A DNA stretch of 64,000 nucleotides. It comes from CAJBVG01 sp943372995 (GTDB lineage: Bacteria > Bacteroidota > Bacteroidia > Sphingobacteriales > Sphingobacteriaceae). The number at the start of each line of letters is the position of its first letter. Positions within the stretch are counted from its first letter, which is position 1. The notes below the pieces were generated by a model, which saw only the letters and a program-made list of their open reading frames with translations, ran no database searches and had not been told where the DNA came from. The stretch lies in assembly GCA_943372995.1 (NCBI GenBank), contig CALSAQ010000009.1:18164-82163 (forward strand), read 5' to 3'. The position numbers and the translations under genes are program-made. Positions 23,351-31,124 of this stretch are shown here, piece by piece.

Positions 23351-24691
23351 TTATTCTGTGAAGTCGAATGTTTCTAAGAATTTGGTGGTGAAATTTCCAG
23401 CTCTAAAATTAGGATCTTTCATCAACTTAAGATGGAATGGGATGGTTGTTTTTACACCTTCAATAACAAATTCGCTTAATGCTCTTTCCATTGTACTTAT
23501 AGCTTCTTCGCGAGTTTGTGCTACAGTAATCAATTTAGCAATCATCGAATCGTAGTTAGATGGAATAGTGTACCCAGCGTAAACGTGAGTATCTACTCTT
23601 ACTCCATGTCCACCTGGTGAGTGGAAGTTTGTAATTTTCCCAGGTGAAGGTCTGAAATTATTCCAAGGATCTTCAGCGTTTATACGGCATTCTATAGCAT
23701 GCATTGCTGGCTCATAATTTTTACCAGAAATAGGAATGCCTGCCGCTACCTTTATTTGTTCTTTTATTAAGTCGTAGTTAATCACCTCTTCTGTTACAGG
23801 ATGCTCTACTTGTATTCGAGTATTCATCTCCATGAAATAAAAGTTGCGATGTTTATCCACTAGAAACTCAATAGTTCCTGCACCTTCATAATTCACTGCT
23901 TGTGCACCTTTTATGGCAGCTTCACCCATTTTTTTACGAAGTTCTGGAGTCATAAAAGGAGAAGGTGATTCTTCAACTAATTTTTGGTGACGACGTTGTA
24001 TTGAGCAATCGCGTTCAGAAAGGTGACAAACTTTTCCGAATTGATCGCCAACGACTTGAATTTCGATATGACGAGGATCTTCAATAAATTTCTCTAAATA
24101 AATACCATCATTACCAAATGCAGCGCCAGCTTCCTGACGAGCAGAATCCCATGCTGGTTCAAACTCTTCGTCTTTCCATACAATACGCATCCCACGACCA
24201 CCACCACCGGCAGTAGCTTTTAAGATTACAGGATAACCAATTTCATTAGCAACTTGTATACCTTGTTTAACATCGGTTAATAAACCATCAGAACCAGGTA
24301 TTGTAGGAACTCCTGCAGCCTTCATCGTATCTTTAGCTGAGGCTTTGTCGCCCATGCCATTGATTTGCTCTGGAGTTGCACCTATAAATTTAATTCCATA
24401 GTCTCTGCAAATTTGAGAGAACTTAGCATTCTCCGATAAGAAACCATAACCAGGGTGTATCGCATCTGCATTAGTAATTTCTGCAGCTGAGATTAAATTT
24501 GGTATACTTAAGTAAGAGTCTTTGCTTGGTGCTGGACCAATACAAACTGCTTCATCAGCAAAACGAACATGTAAGCTATCACGATCAGCAGCCGAATAAA
24601 CAGCAACTGTTTTAATTCCCATCTCCTTACAAGTTCTAATAATTCTGAGTGCAATCTCACCTCTATTAGCAATTAATATCTTTTTAAACAT
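23351..24691 (-). CDS. accC: Acetyl-CoA carboxylase biotin carboxylase subunit
   Basis: 446 residues from the ATG at 24691, beginning MFKKILIANRGEIALRII as in the family; an in-frame ATG at 24712 would add seven unconserved residues. ATP-grasp biotin carboxylase domains in order: GYGFLSENAKFSQIC, the glycine-rich lid KATAGGGGRGMRIV, HIEIQVVGDQFG, RDCSIQRRHQKLVEESPSP, and the C-terminal ECRINAEDP. It carboxylates biotin on AccB, the first half of malonyl-CoA synthesis. It follows accB by 53 bp and ends the operon at a strong terminator. Confidence 0.97.
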   Translation of the reverse strand: MFKKILIANRGEIALRIIRTCKEMGIKTVAVYSAADRDSLHVRFADEAVCIGPAPSKDSYLSIPNLISAAEITNADAIHPGYGFLSENAKFSQICRDYGIKFIGATPEQINGMGDKASAKDTMKAAGVPTIPGSDGLLTDVKQGIQVANEIGYPVILKATAGGGGRGMRIVWKDEEFEPAWDSARQEAGAAFGNDGIYLEKFIEDPRHIEIQVVGDQFGKVCHLSERDCSIQRRHQKLVEESPSPFMTPELRKKMGEAAIKGAQAVNYEGAGTIEFLVDKHRNFYFMEMNTRIQVEHPVTEEVINYDLIKEQIKVAAGIPISGKNYEPAMHAIECRINAEDPWNNFRPSPGKITNFHSPGGHGVRVDTHVYAGYTIPSNYDSMIAKLITVAQTREEAISTMERALSEFVIEGVKTTIPFHLKLMKDPNFRAGNFTTKFLETFDFTE

Positions 24692-24744
24692 GAGTTCAAA
24701 TTGAGGGTTCAAAAAATAATACGATTATAGAACTAGTGTTCTTA

Positions 24745-25224
24745 TTACTTAGGCTCTACTAAGAATAATGGTTGATCGTATTCTACAGGACTAGCATTAT
24801 CAACCAGAATTTTCACGATTTTACCAGATACTTCCGACTCAATCTCGTTGAACAATTTCATAGCTTCGATAATACATACCACTTTTCCTGTCCCAATCTC
24901 ATCACCAACATTTACAAATGAAGGTTTATCAGGAGACGACGAACGATAGAATGTACCAATCATCGGCGATTTAATAGTGATTAAATTTGATGACTCTGCA
25001 ACTGGAGCAGCAGGAGCTGGACTAGCAGCAGCAGGTGCTGGAGCAGGTGCTGCTAATTGAGCAACTGGTGCAGCCGCAGGAACTGTAGCGTTCACAATCA
25101 TTGGAGCATTTCCAGCTGCTTTGATTGTAATTTTAAAATCTTTACGGTCAATTGATACTTCGCTCACTCCCGATTTCGCGACGAACTTAATCAGCTCTTG
25201 TATTTCTTTAATATCCATATCCAT
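24745..25224 (-). CDS. accB: Acetyl-CoA carboxylase biotin carboxyl carrier protein
   Basis: 159 residues. An N-terminal helical domain (MDMDIKEIQELIKFVAKSGV), a flexible Ala/Pro linker (residues about 50-78) and the biotinyl domain with the acceptor lysine in EAMKLF. It carries biotin between AccC and the carboxyltransferase. The usual accB-accC order is kept. An 8-bp periodic array lies between its start and the fabH stop. Confidence 0.97.
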   Translation of the reverse strand: MDMDIKEIQELIKFVAKSGVSEVSIDRKDFKITIKAAGNAPMIVNATVPAAAPVAQLAAPAPAPAAASPAPAAPVAESSNLITIKSPMIGTFYRSSSPDKPSFVNVGDEIGTGKVVCIIEAMKLFNEIESEVSGKIVKILVDNASPVEYDQPLFLVEPK

Positions 25225-25260
25225 TTATTTAGTTTTCTAATTTAATTATTTACAAAAATT

Positions 25261-25308
25261 CCCATTAACCCATTAACAAATTAACTCATTAACAAATTAA
25301 CTATTATA
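25261..25308. repeat. 8-bp periodic array between fabH and accB
   Basis: Six octamers: cccattaa twice, caaattaa, ctcattaa, caaattaa, ctattata. It overlaps the fabH stop codon (25297-25299), so the last codons of fabH are repeat-derived. On the minus strand its units read ttaatggg and ttaatgag, close to the heptamers taatggg and taatgag of the inverted repeat at 7630. Confidence 0.8.
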
Positions 25309-26298
25309 TGCCCATTTAATATACACAGATCCCCATGTAAATCCACCTCCAAAAGCGGCTAAAATAATATTGTCGCCTTTCTGAAGTTGTTTTTCCCATT
25401 CCCATAAACACAATGGAATAGTTCCATTAGTGGTATTTCCGTATTTATGGATATTTAGCATTACTTTTTCTGGGCCTAATCCCATTCTATTTGCAGTAGC
25501 ATCTATAATTCTCTTGTTAGCCTGATGAGGTACTAACCATGCGATATCTTCTGCTTTCAAATTATTTCTTTCCATTATTTCTGCAGATACATCTGCCATA
25601 TTGGTAACCGCAAATTTAAATACTGATTGACCTTCTTGGTAAACATAATGCTCTTTAGCGTCAACTGTAGCATGAGTAGCGGGTTTTGCAGAACCACCAG
25701 CTTTTTGGTGTAAATGAATTCTACCCGAACCATCACTTCTCAATATAGCATCTTGTATTCCGTTACCATCGGTACTTGGCTCTAATAAAACAGCGCCAGC
25801 ACCATCTCCAAAAATGATACAAGTTGTTCTGTCTTCGTAATTAATAATCGACGACATTTTATCGCCTCCAACAATTACAATTTTTTTGTATGCACCCGAT
25901 TCTATAAATTTAGCACCAGTATTTAATGCATAAATAAAACCCGAACAAGCGGCATTAATATCAAAACCAAAAGCATTTTTTGCGCCTACTTTGTCGGTAA
26001 TAATATTTGCTGTAGCTGGGAATTGCATATCAGGAGTAGTAGTAGCACAAATCAACAAGTCGATTTCAGAAGCATCTATGCCGCGTTTTTTCAATAAGCC
26101 TCTTACAGCTTCCGCACCCATTTCAGATGTTCCTTTTCCTTCGCCTTTAAGTATTCTGCGTTCTTTAATCCCGGTTCTCGATTGAATCCATTCGTCGGTA
26201 GTATCGACTATTTTTTCCAACTCTGCATTGGTTAGCACATAGTCTGGTACATATCCATTTACAGCAGTTATAGCTGCTAGTGTTTTGGTGTTGCTCAT
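25297..26298 (-). CDS. fabH: Beta-ketoacyl-ACP synthase III
   Basis: 333 residues. The thiolase-fold FabH shows the active-site Cys in DINAACSGFIYAL, His in WLVPHQANKRIID and Asn in KYGNTTNGTIPL, with the C-terminal GGGFTWGSVYIKW. It condenses acyl-CoA with malonyl-ACP to start fatty-acid (including branched) synthesis. It is preceded by plsX and followed by accB-accC in one operon. A hairpin with a T-run sits just before its start, and an octamer array covers its stop codon. Confidence 0.97.
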   Translation of the reverse strand: MSNTKTLAAITAVNGYVPDYVLTNAELEKIVDTTDEWIQSRTGIKERRILKGEGKGTSEMGAEAVRGLLKKRGIDASEIDLLICATTTPDMQFPATANIITDKVGAKNAFGFDINAACSGFIYALNTGAKFIESGAYKKIVIVGGDKMSSIINYEDRTTCIIFGDGAGAVLLEPSTDGNGIQDAILRSDGSGRIHLHQKAGGSAKPATHATVDAKEHYVYQEGQSVFKFAVTNMADVSAEIMERNNLKAEDIAWLVPHQANKRIIDATANRMGLGPEKVMLNIHKYGNTTNGTIPLCLWEWEKQLQKGDNIILAAFGGGFTWGSVYIKWAYNS

Positions 26299-26305
26299 TT
26301 GTTAT

Positions 26306-26337
26306 AAAAAAAATATCCCGCGGGATTATTGCGGGAT
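26306..26337 (-). terminator. Attenuator-like hairpin between plsX and fabH
   Basis: On the minus strand ATCCCGC (26337-26331) pairs with GCGGGAT (26321-26315) around a nine-base loop, and an eight-T run follows within two bases. It ends about eight bases before the fabH ATG. ATCCCGCGGGAT at 26315-26326 is also a perfect 12-bp palindrome, so two folds compete. It probably reduces read-through into fabH-accBC. Confidence 0.6.
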
Positions 26338-26363
26338 TAAATATATATTTTTATTTAAAAAAA

Positions 26364-27302
26364 TCAGTTAAAACGGGCCTTTATTTTTTCAGTAAGCTTC
26401 GACTGAACCATGTCTTTACAAAGTAAAAGCATGTTCTTAACAGCTATGTCGCTAGAAATACCATGTCCAACTACAACTGGAGCATTTACTCCTAATACTG
26501 GGCTACCCCCATAGTTTTCATAGTTAAATCTGTCGAAGAACTCGTTTTTAAACCCTTTTCCAATAGTTAAATCATGGAAAGTTTCTGCAAGCTTCAATAC
26601 CACATTACCAGTATAACCATCGCAAACAATTACATCGGCTTTGTCGTTAAACAAATCGCGACCTTCAATATTTCCAATAAAGTTTATTGTTTCAGATGCT
26701 TTAAGTAGAGGATATGTGCCTTGAGTTAATAGGCTTCCCTTTTCTTCTTCCTCACCAATGTTTAGTAAACCTACTTTAGGACTTTTAGTGTTGAACACAG
26801 TCTCCATAAACATGGATCCTAACTCAGCAAATTGAACAAGCATTTCAGGTTTACAATCGGCATTAGCTCCAACATCAAGCATAACACCAAAACCACCGTG
26901 CTCTTTAGGAATGTAAGTGCAGATAGCCGGACGACTCATTCCAGGAATGGCTTTTACACTAAACATAGAACCAACAAGCATAGCACCAGAGTTACCAGCG
27001 CTTGCAAAAGCATCAATTTTACCTTCTTTTAAAAGATAAAAACCTACGCTTATGCTTGATTTTTGTTTTTGAGTTAAGGCTTTAGTAGGATGTTCACCCA
27101 TTTCAATCACTTCTTCAGTGTGAACATAGTCGAATTGATCAATAGAAACACCTTGCTCAGTAAGAATACTATGAGCTATGTTTTGGTCTCCAATTAATAC
27201 AATACGACAATCAGATGGGACTTCCTTATAAGCTAAAATTGCTCCTAAGACCGTAGCCTTGGGAGCAAAATCGCCACCCATGATATCTATACCGATTCTC
27301 AT
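26364..27302 (-). CDS. plsX: Phosphate acyltransferase PlsX
   Basis: 312 residues. It begins MRIGIDIMGGDFAPKATVLG, the PlsX signature, followed by GNSGAMLVGS, MLDVGANADCKPEML, NIGEEEEKGSLL and the VCDGYTGNVVLKLAE motif. It makes acyl-phosphate from acyl-ACP for the first step of phospholipid synthesis. It follows rpmF by 10 bp, in the widely conserved rpmF-plsX-fabH order. Confidence 0.97.
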   Translation of the reverse strand: MRIGIDIMGGDFAPKATVLGAILAYKEVPSDCRIVLIGDQNIAHSILTEQGVSIDQFDYVHTEEVIEMGEHPTKALTQKQKSSISVGFYLLKEGKIDAFASAGNSGAMLVGSMFSVKAIPGMSRPAICTYIPKEHGGFGVMLDVGANADCKPEMLVQFAELGSMFMETVFNTKSPKVGLLNIGEEEEKGSLLTQGTYPLLKASETINFIGNIEGRDLFNDKADVIVCDGYTGNVVLKLAETFHDLTIGKGFKNEFFDRFNYENYGGSPVLGVNAPVVVGHGISSDIAVKNMLLLCKDMVQSKLTEKIKARFN

Positions 27303-27312
27303 GAATTAATGT

Positions 27313-27501
27313 TTAGTTAGCAGCGTTTTCTACGATCATCTTGCCTTTGTAGTACAAGTTACCGTCAACAGTATATGCACGATGTGGCATATGTACTGTA
27401 CCTGTAGTTTGGCAAACTACCAATGCAGGTGCTTCCGCTTTATAATGAGTTCTTCTTTTGTCTCTTCTCGATTTCGAAAGTTTACGTTTTGGATTTGGCA
27501 T
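27313..27501 (-). CDS. rpmF: 50S ribosomal protein bL32
   Basis: 62 residues starting MPNPKRKLSKSRRDKRRTHY. The zinc-ribbon cysteines of many bL32 proteins are absent: only one Cys remains (VVCQTTGTVHMPHRAY), as in other Bacteroidota, so this is a zinc-independent form. It lies between the DUF177 gene (22 bp upstream) and plsX. Confidence 0.97.
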   Translation of the reverse strand: MPNPKRKLSKSRRDKRRTHYKAEAPALVVCQTTGTVHMPHRAYTVDGNLYYKGKMIVENAAN

Positions 27502-27523
27502 GGCTCAAATATTTATATCACAA

Positions 27524-28066
27524 TTAATTATCTCTTAACTTTTTCAATGCTTCCCATCTAGGATCCATTGTTATTTCTGGTTTTTCTTCTTCACTCTCTT
27601 GCAAGCTTAACTTTTTTAGTATAGCAAGCGTTTCTGGGTTACAACCAGGTTCACCATTCTCTAAGTTTGGATGCGTATGCACCAATGGAATAGCTACAAT
27701 TACAAACTCATATATGTGATTTGCAAGGTTTATCTCATGTTCGGCTCTCGAAAGAATCACAATCTCTTCAGTTTGTTCTTCATTTTCTTCACCAAACTTG
27801 AATATTAACCTTTCATTACTATGTAACGGGCTCATATACTCCTCATTACATCGGTCACATAAAAGTTCAACTTCTCCTTTAATTACAAAATCCAATACAA
27901 ACATGGTTTCTTGTTTGTTGAATTCTACATCAACTGATAAATCAGCTTTCTGTATTGGAGAGTACTCAAATTCATTAAAGAACGTATCATTTATCTTAAA
28001 ATCAAACTGATGTTTACCGTTTTTTAAACTCGTAAACGGGATTGAAAATGTTTTCAGCCTGTTCAT
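27524..28066 (-). CDS. DUF177/YceD-family protein
   Basis: 180 residues, no signal peptide. It has the YceD core with the CxxC motif in LLCDRCNEEYMSPL, a long acidic loop (FKFGEENEEQTEEIV) and a C-terminal tail ending MDPRWEALKKLRDN, typical of the family just before rpmF. YceD is linked in other organisms to 23S rRNA accumulation; the molecular activity is not settled. It is the first gene of the rpmF-plsX-fabH-accB-accC operon, with a -7 box at 28087. Confidence 0.92.
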   Translation of the reverse strand: MNRLKTFSIPFTSLKNGKHQFDFKINDTFFNEFEYSPIQKADLSVDVEFNKQETMFVLDFVIKGEVELLCDRCNEEYMSPLHSNERLIFKFGEENEEQTEEIVILSRAEHEINLANHIYEFVIVAIPLVHTHPNLENGEPGCNPETLAILKKLSLQESEEEKPEITMDPRWEALKKLRDN

Positions 28067-28086
28067 TTCTGATTTTTAAGAGCCTG

Positions 28087-28094
28087 CAAATGTA
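28087..28094 (-). promoter_or_regulatory. Bacteroidota -7 box (TACATTTG) for the DUF177-accC operon
   Basis: On the minus strand TACATTTG is a perfect TAnnTTTG match 20 bases before the ATG at 28066, giving a leader of about 14 bases. No convincing -33 TTG was found. Confidence 0.5.
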
Positions 28095-28133
28095 TAAAAA
28101 CTAATTGTAAAAAGAAACGATTTTTTAAAAAAG

Positions 28134-29198
28134 CTATTCCCCTCTATCTCTCGACAACTTGTGGATTTTCAGCGGATTGGCATTGATTTCATCAAATTCT
28201 TCCCTTTTTCGTATAATATCGATGGCTTTATAGATAGCTTCTCTAAACGACGATTCCGAAGCGATGTTCTTTCCAGCAATGTCGTATCCTGTGCCGTGAG
28301 CAGGTGAAGTACGAACAAATGGAAGACCCGCAGTATAGTTTACACCCTTGTCGTAAGATAAACTCTTGAATGGAATTAGGCCTTGATCGTGGTACATGGC
28401 TAAAACCGCATCAAATTGATTGTATTTATGATTTCCAAAAAATCCATCAGCAGAGTACGGACCAAAAGCTAGTAAGCCTTTCTGACTTGCTTTTTCAATA
28501 GCAGGGATAATTGTTTTTTCTTCTTCATGCCCAATTGCCCCACTATCGCCAGCATGTGGATTTAATCCCAATACTGCTATTTTAGGCTTTCTCACCCCGA
28601 AATCCTTTTTCAAAGAATCGTTCAATAAACTTAATTTATGGACGATTTTTTCTTGAGTGATAGCATGAGCCACATCTTTTAAAGCCACATGTCCAGTAAC
28701 AAAACCAACCTTTAACTGCTCATTAACCATTAACATCATCGATTCCTTCATCTCGGCAGCAGCTTGTAAGTATTCTGTATGCCCAGGGAATTCAAATCCT
28801 GCCTGCTTTACATTATGTTTATTGATAGGTAAGGTCACTAAACCATCAATTTTACCTAGTTTCAGATCTTCTGTGGCTTTTTGCAAAGCGATGTAAGCAT
28901 ATTTACCAGCAATTTCTGTTGACACACCAAGTTCTATTTTTACTTCATCTTGCCAGCAATTAATGAGATTTGCTCTTTTAGGGTTACTTTGGTTAGCATC
29001 ATTAATAATATTAAAACTAAAGTCTTGTATCCCTAAAAGTTTTCTATGAAAAGAAGTTGCTTTAGAGGAGCCATAAACAATTATATCGCAAAGATCGGTT
29101 ATCCTAGTATCTACTACTGTTTTGAGCAGTACTTCAATACCAATACCATTAATATCTCCAATACTAACTCCTATTTTTAATTTATTTTGATCTGACAT
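28134..29198 (-). CDS. pdxA: 4-hydroxythreonine-4-phosphate dehydrogenase
   Basis: 354 residues. PdxA motifs: IGVSIGDINGIGIEVLLK at the start, GFEFPGHTEYLQ, metal-site histidines in VTGHVALKDVAHAI and AVLAMYHDQGLIPFKSL, LNPHAGDSGAIGHEE and FVRTSPAHGTGYDIAGK. It oxidises 4-phosphohydroxy-threonine in deoxyxylulose-5-phosphate-dependent vitamin B6 synthesis. A purine-rich AGAGGAAG precedes the ATG by a few bases, an unusually good Shine-Dalgarno site for this phylum. It is divergent from rsmA, a pdxA-rsmA neighbourhood seen widely. Confidence 0.97.
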   Translation of the reverse strand: MSDQNKLKIGVSIGDINGIGIEVLLKTVVDTRITDLCDIIVYGSSKATSFHRKLLGIQDFSFNIINDANQSNPKRANLINCWQDEVKIELGVSTEIAGKYAYIALQKATEDLKLGKIDGLVTLPINKHNVKQAGFEFPGHTEYLQAAAEMKESMMLMVNEQLKVGFVTGHVALKDVAHAITQEKIVHKLSLLNDSLKKDFGVRKPKIAVLGLNPHAGDSGAIGHEEEKTIIPAIEKASQKGLLAFGPYSADGFFGNHKYNQFDAVLAMYHDQGLIPFKSLSYDKGVNYTAGLPFVRTSPAHGTGYDIAGKNIASESSFREAIYKAIDIIRKREEFDEINANPLKIHKLSRDRGE

Positions 29199-29261
29199 GT
29201 TCTTCCTCTATTTTTCCATTATCTGCGCAAATTAACTAAAATTGTCAGTAATATTAAACCC

Positions 29262-30047
29262 ATGTATATGCAAGTAAGAGCAAAAAAGCATCTAGGTCAA
29301 CACTTCCTAACGGATAAAAGAATAGCAGAGAAGATTGTTGCTGGACTTGCATCGAATAATGAAAAAATACAAGTACTAGAGGTTGGTCCGGGTATGGGAA
29401 TCTTAACAGATATTATGCTACTGGATCCAAACATCCATTTAAAAGTAGTGGATATTGATAAAGAGTCGGTAGTCTACTTGCATGAGAAATATCCTGCATT
29501 AAAAGATGATATTATCTCAGGAGATTTCTTAAAATTACCCTTATCAGAAGTATTTCCAAACTCTTCTTCTATAAATATAATTGGAAATTTTCCATATAAT
29601 ATCTCATCACAGATAATGTTTCATGCATTAGATTATGTAGATGTTGTGGATCAAATTGTAGGGATGTTTCAAAAAGAAGTTGCCGAAAGAATTGCGTCGG
29701 AACCAGGGTCTAAAGAATATGGGATTTTAAGCGTATTGATTCAAGCCTACTATCATGTAGAGTATTTGTTTACTGTACCACCAGGTGTTTTTAATCCACC
29801 CCCGAAAGTAAAGTCGGGAGTAATAAAAGCGATAAGAAGAAAGGATGATGTGTTTAAAGGAGTGAGCCCGAGTTTATTTAAAAGTATAGTAAAAATGGCC
29901 TTTAATCAAAGGAGAAAAACTTTAAGAAATGGGTTGAGGTCGTACTTAAGAACAGATATCATTACAAATCCAATTTTTGATTTAAGAGCGGAACGATTAA
30001 GTGTAAACGACTTTGTTGAGTTAACAAGATTAATTGAGAATCAATGA
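29262..30047 (+). CDS. rsmA: 16S rRNA (adenine1518-N6/adenine1519-N6) dimethyltransferase
   Basis: 261 residues. It begins with VRAKKHLGQHFLTD, then the SAM motif VLEVGPGMGILTDIML, the catalytic NFPYNISSQI and the C-terminal VKMAFNQRRKTLRNGL. It dimethylates two adenines in helix 45 of 16S rRNA. The start may be the ATG at 29262 or at 29268. Its TGA overlaps the ATG of the next gene by four bases (ATGA), so the two are coupled. Confidence 0.97.
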   Translation: MYMQVRAKKHLGQHFLTDKRIAEKIVAGLASNNEKIQVLEVGPGMGILTDIMLLDPNIHLKVVDIDKESVVYLHEKYPALKDDIISGDFLKLPLSEVFPNSSSINIIGNFPYNISSQIMFHALDYVDVVDQIVGMFQKEVAERIASEPGSKEYGILSVLIQAYYHVEYLFTVPPGVFNPPPKVKSGVIKAIRRKDDVFKGVSPSLFKSIVKMAFNQRRKTLRNGLRSYLRTDIITNPIFDLRAERLSVNDFVELTRLIENQ

Positions 30048-30973
30048 AAATATTAATTGTAGATGAAATACATCATGATTTTCATGAGATAATGAAAGCT
30101 AATGGACATGAGCTTTTCGAGGTATTTGATTGGACAAAAGCAGCATTAAAAGAGAAACTAATGTCTTATGATGCAATGGTGGTTCGGTCGAAATATTTTA
30201 TTGATAAAGAATTAATAGATGTTATGCCAAAAGGGTTCATAATAGCACGTGCCGGCGCTGGTATGGATAATATAGATGAGGAATATGCTGAAACTAAAGG
30301 TATAGTATTGATAAATGCACCAGAAGGAAATAGGGATGCAGTAGCTGAACACGCCATTGGCTTATTATTGGCTTTTGCTAGAAACATTAATAAATCAGAT
30401 AAGGAAATTAGAGAGGGAATATGGCTTAGAGAAGAGAATAGAGGTTTTGAGTTAATAGGGAAAACCATTGGTATTATTGGGTATGGGAATACAGGTAGAG
30501 CATTAGCAAAAAAGCTATCTGGTTTTGAAGTAGAAGTTATTGCGTACGATAAGTATTTGTCTAATTTTTCAGACGAATACGCAAGACAGGTGACCTTAAA
30601 TGAACTCAAATTAACTGCAGATATCATTAGTATTCATATTCCATTAACGTCAGAAACAAGTCATTTGATTAATCGTCACTTTTTTGATACATTGGCAAAA
30701 AAAGCCTTTTTAATAAACACTTCAAGGGGAAAAGTCATTAAAACGTCAGATTTATTAGAAGCGATAAAAACTGGCAAGATTATAGGAGCAGCGTTAGACG
30801 TATTAGAAAATGAACAGTTTAATACCTTACAAAGTGATGATTTAGAGTGGCATAATGAATTGTTGAAGTCGGGAAGGGTGATTTTAACAAGTCATATAGC
30901 AGGGTGGACGAATGAATCTTATGTTAAAATATCACGAGTAATGGCCGAAAAAATGCTTAAAGTGCATAATTAG
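30044..30973 (+). CDS. D-isomer 2-hydroxyacid dehydrogenase, phosphoglycerate dehydrogenase-like
   Basis: 309 residues. The NAD-binding motif IGIIGYGNTGRALAKKL is followed by the catalytic Arg in INTSRGKVI, Glu in LDVLENEQF and His in LTSHIAGWT. The N-terminal RAGAGMDNIDEEYA is typical of the SerA branch. There is no C-terminal ACT domain, so it is a short SerA without the serine-feedback module, the common form in Bacteroidota. It is coupled to rsmA by a four-base overlap. Other 2-hydroxyacid substrates cannot be excluded. Confidence 0.88.
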   Translation: MKILIVDEIHHDFHEIMKANGHELFEVFDWTKAALKEKLMSYDAMVVRSKYFIDKELIDVMPKGFIIARAGAGMDNIDEEYAETKGIVLINAPEGNRDAVAEHAIGLLLAFARNINKSDKEIREGIWLREENRGFELIGKTIGIIGYGNTGRALAKKLSGFEVEVIAYDKYLSNFSDEYARQVTLNELKLTADIISIHIPLTSETSHLINRHFFDTLAKKAFLINTSRGKVIKTSDLLEAIKTGKIIGAALDVLENEQFNTLQSDDLEWHNELLKSGRVILTSHIAGWTNESYVKISRVMAEKMLKVHN

Positions 30974-31055
30974 GTGTAAGTTCTTGAAAACGAAAAATAT
31001 AAGGTAATAGGTATAAAATATGCCAAAAGAAAGTGTAACATTTATCTTACTTTTA

Positions 31056-31088
31056 TTTGGAATTAACGTTTTTTAACAATTATCTTTA
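31056..31088 (+). promoter_or_regulatory. Promoter of the TonB receptor/T9SS/PorV-like operon
   Basis: A -33 TTTG at 31056-31059 and a -7 TATCTTTA at 31081-31088, with a 21-base spacer, fit the Bacteroidota consensus (TTTG and TAnnTTTG) except for the last base. The predicted start leaves a leader of about 30 bases to the ATG at 31125. Confidence 0.5.
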
Positions 31089-31124
31089 TAGTTATTATAA
31101 ATTAAAAACCCTTAGATCAATATT

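Noticed and set aside
31020..31076. An 18-codon open frame (MPKESVTFILLLFGINVF) before the TonB receptor gene.
   Set aside because: Too short, it overlaps the predicted promoter elements, and it has no homology I recognise.
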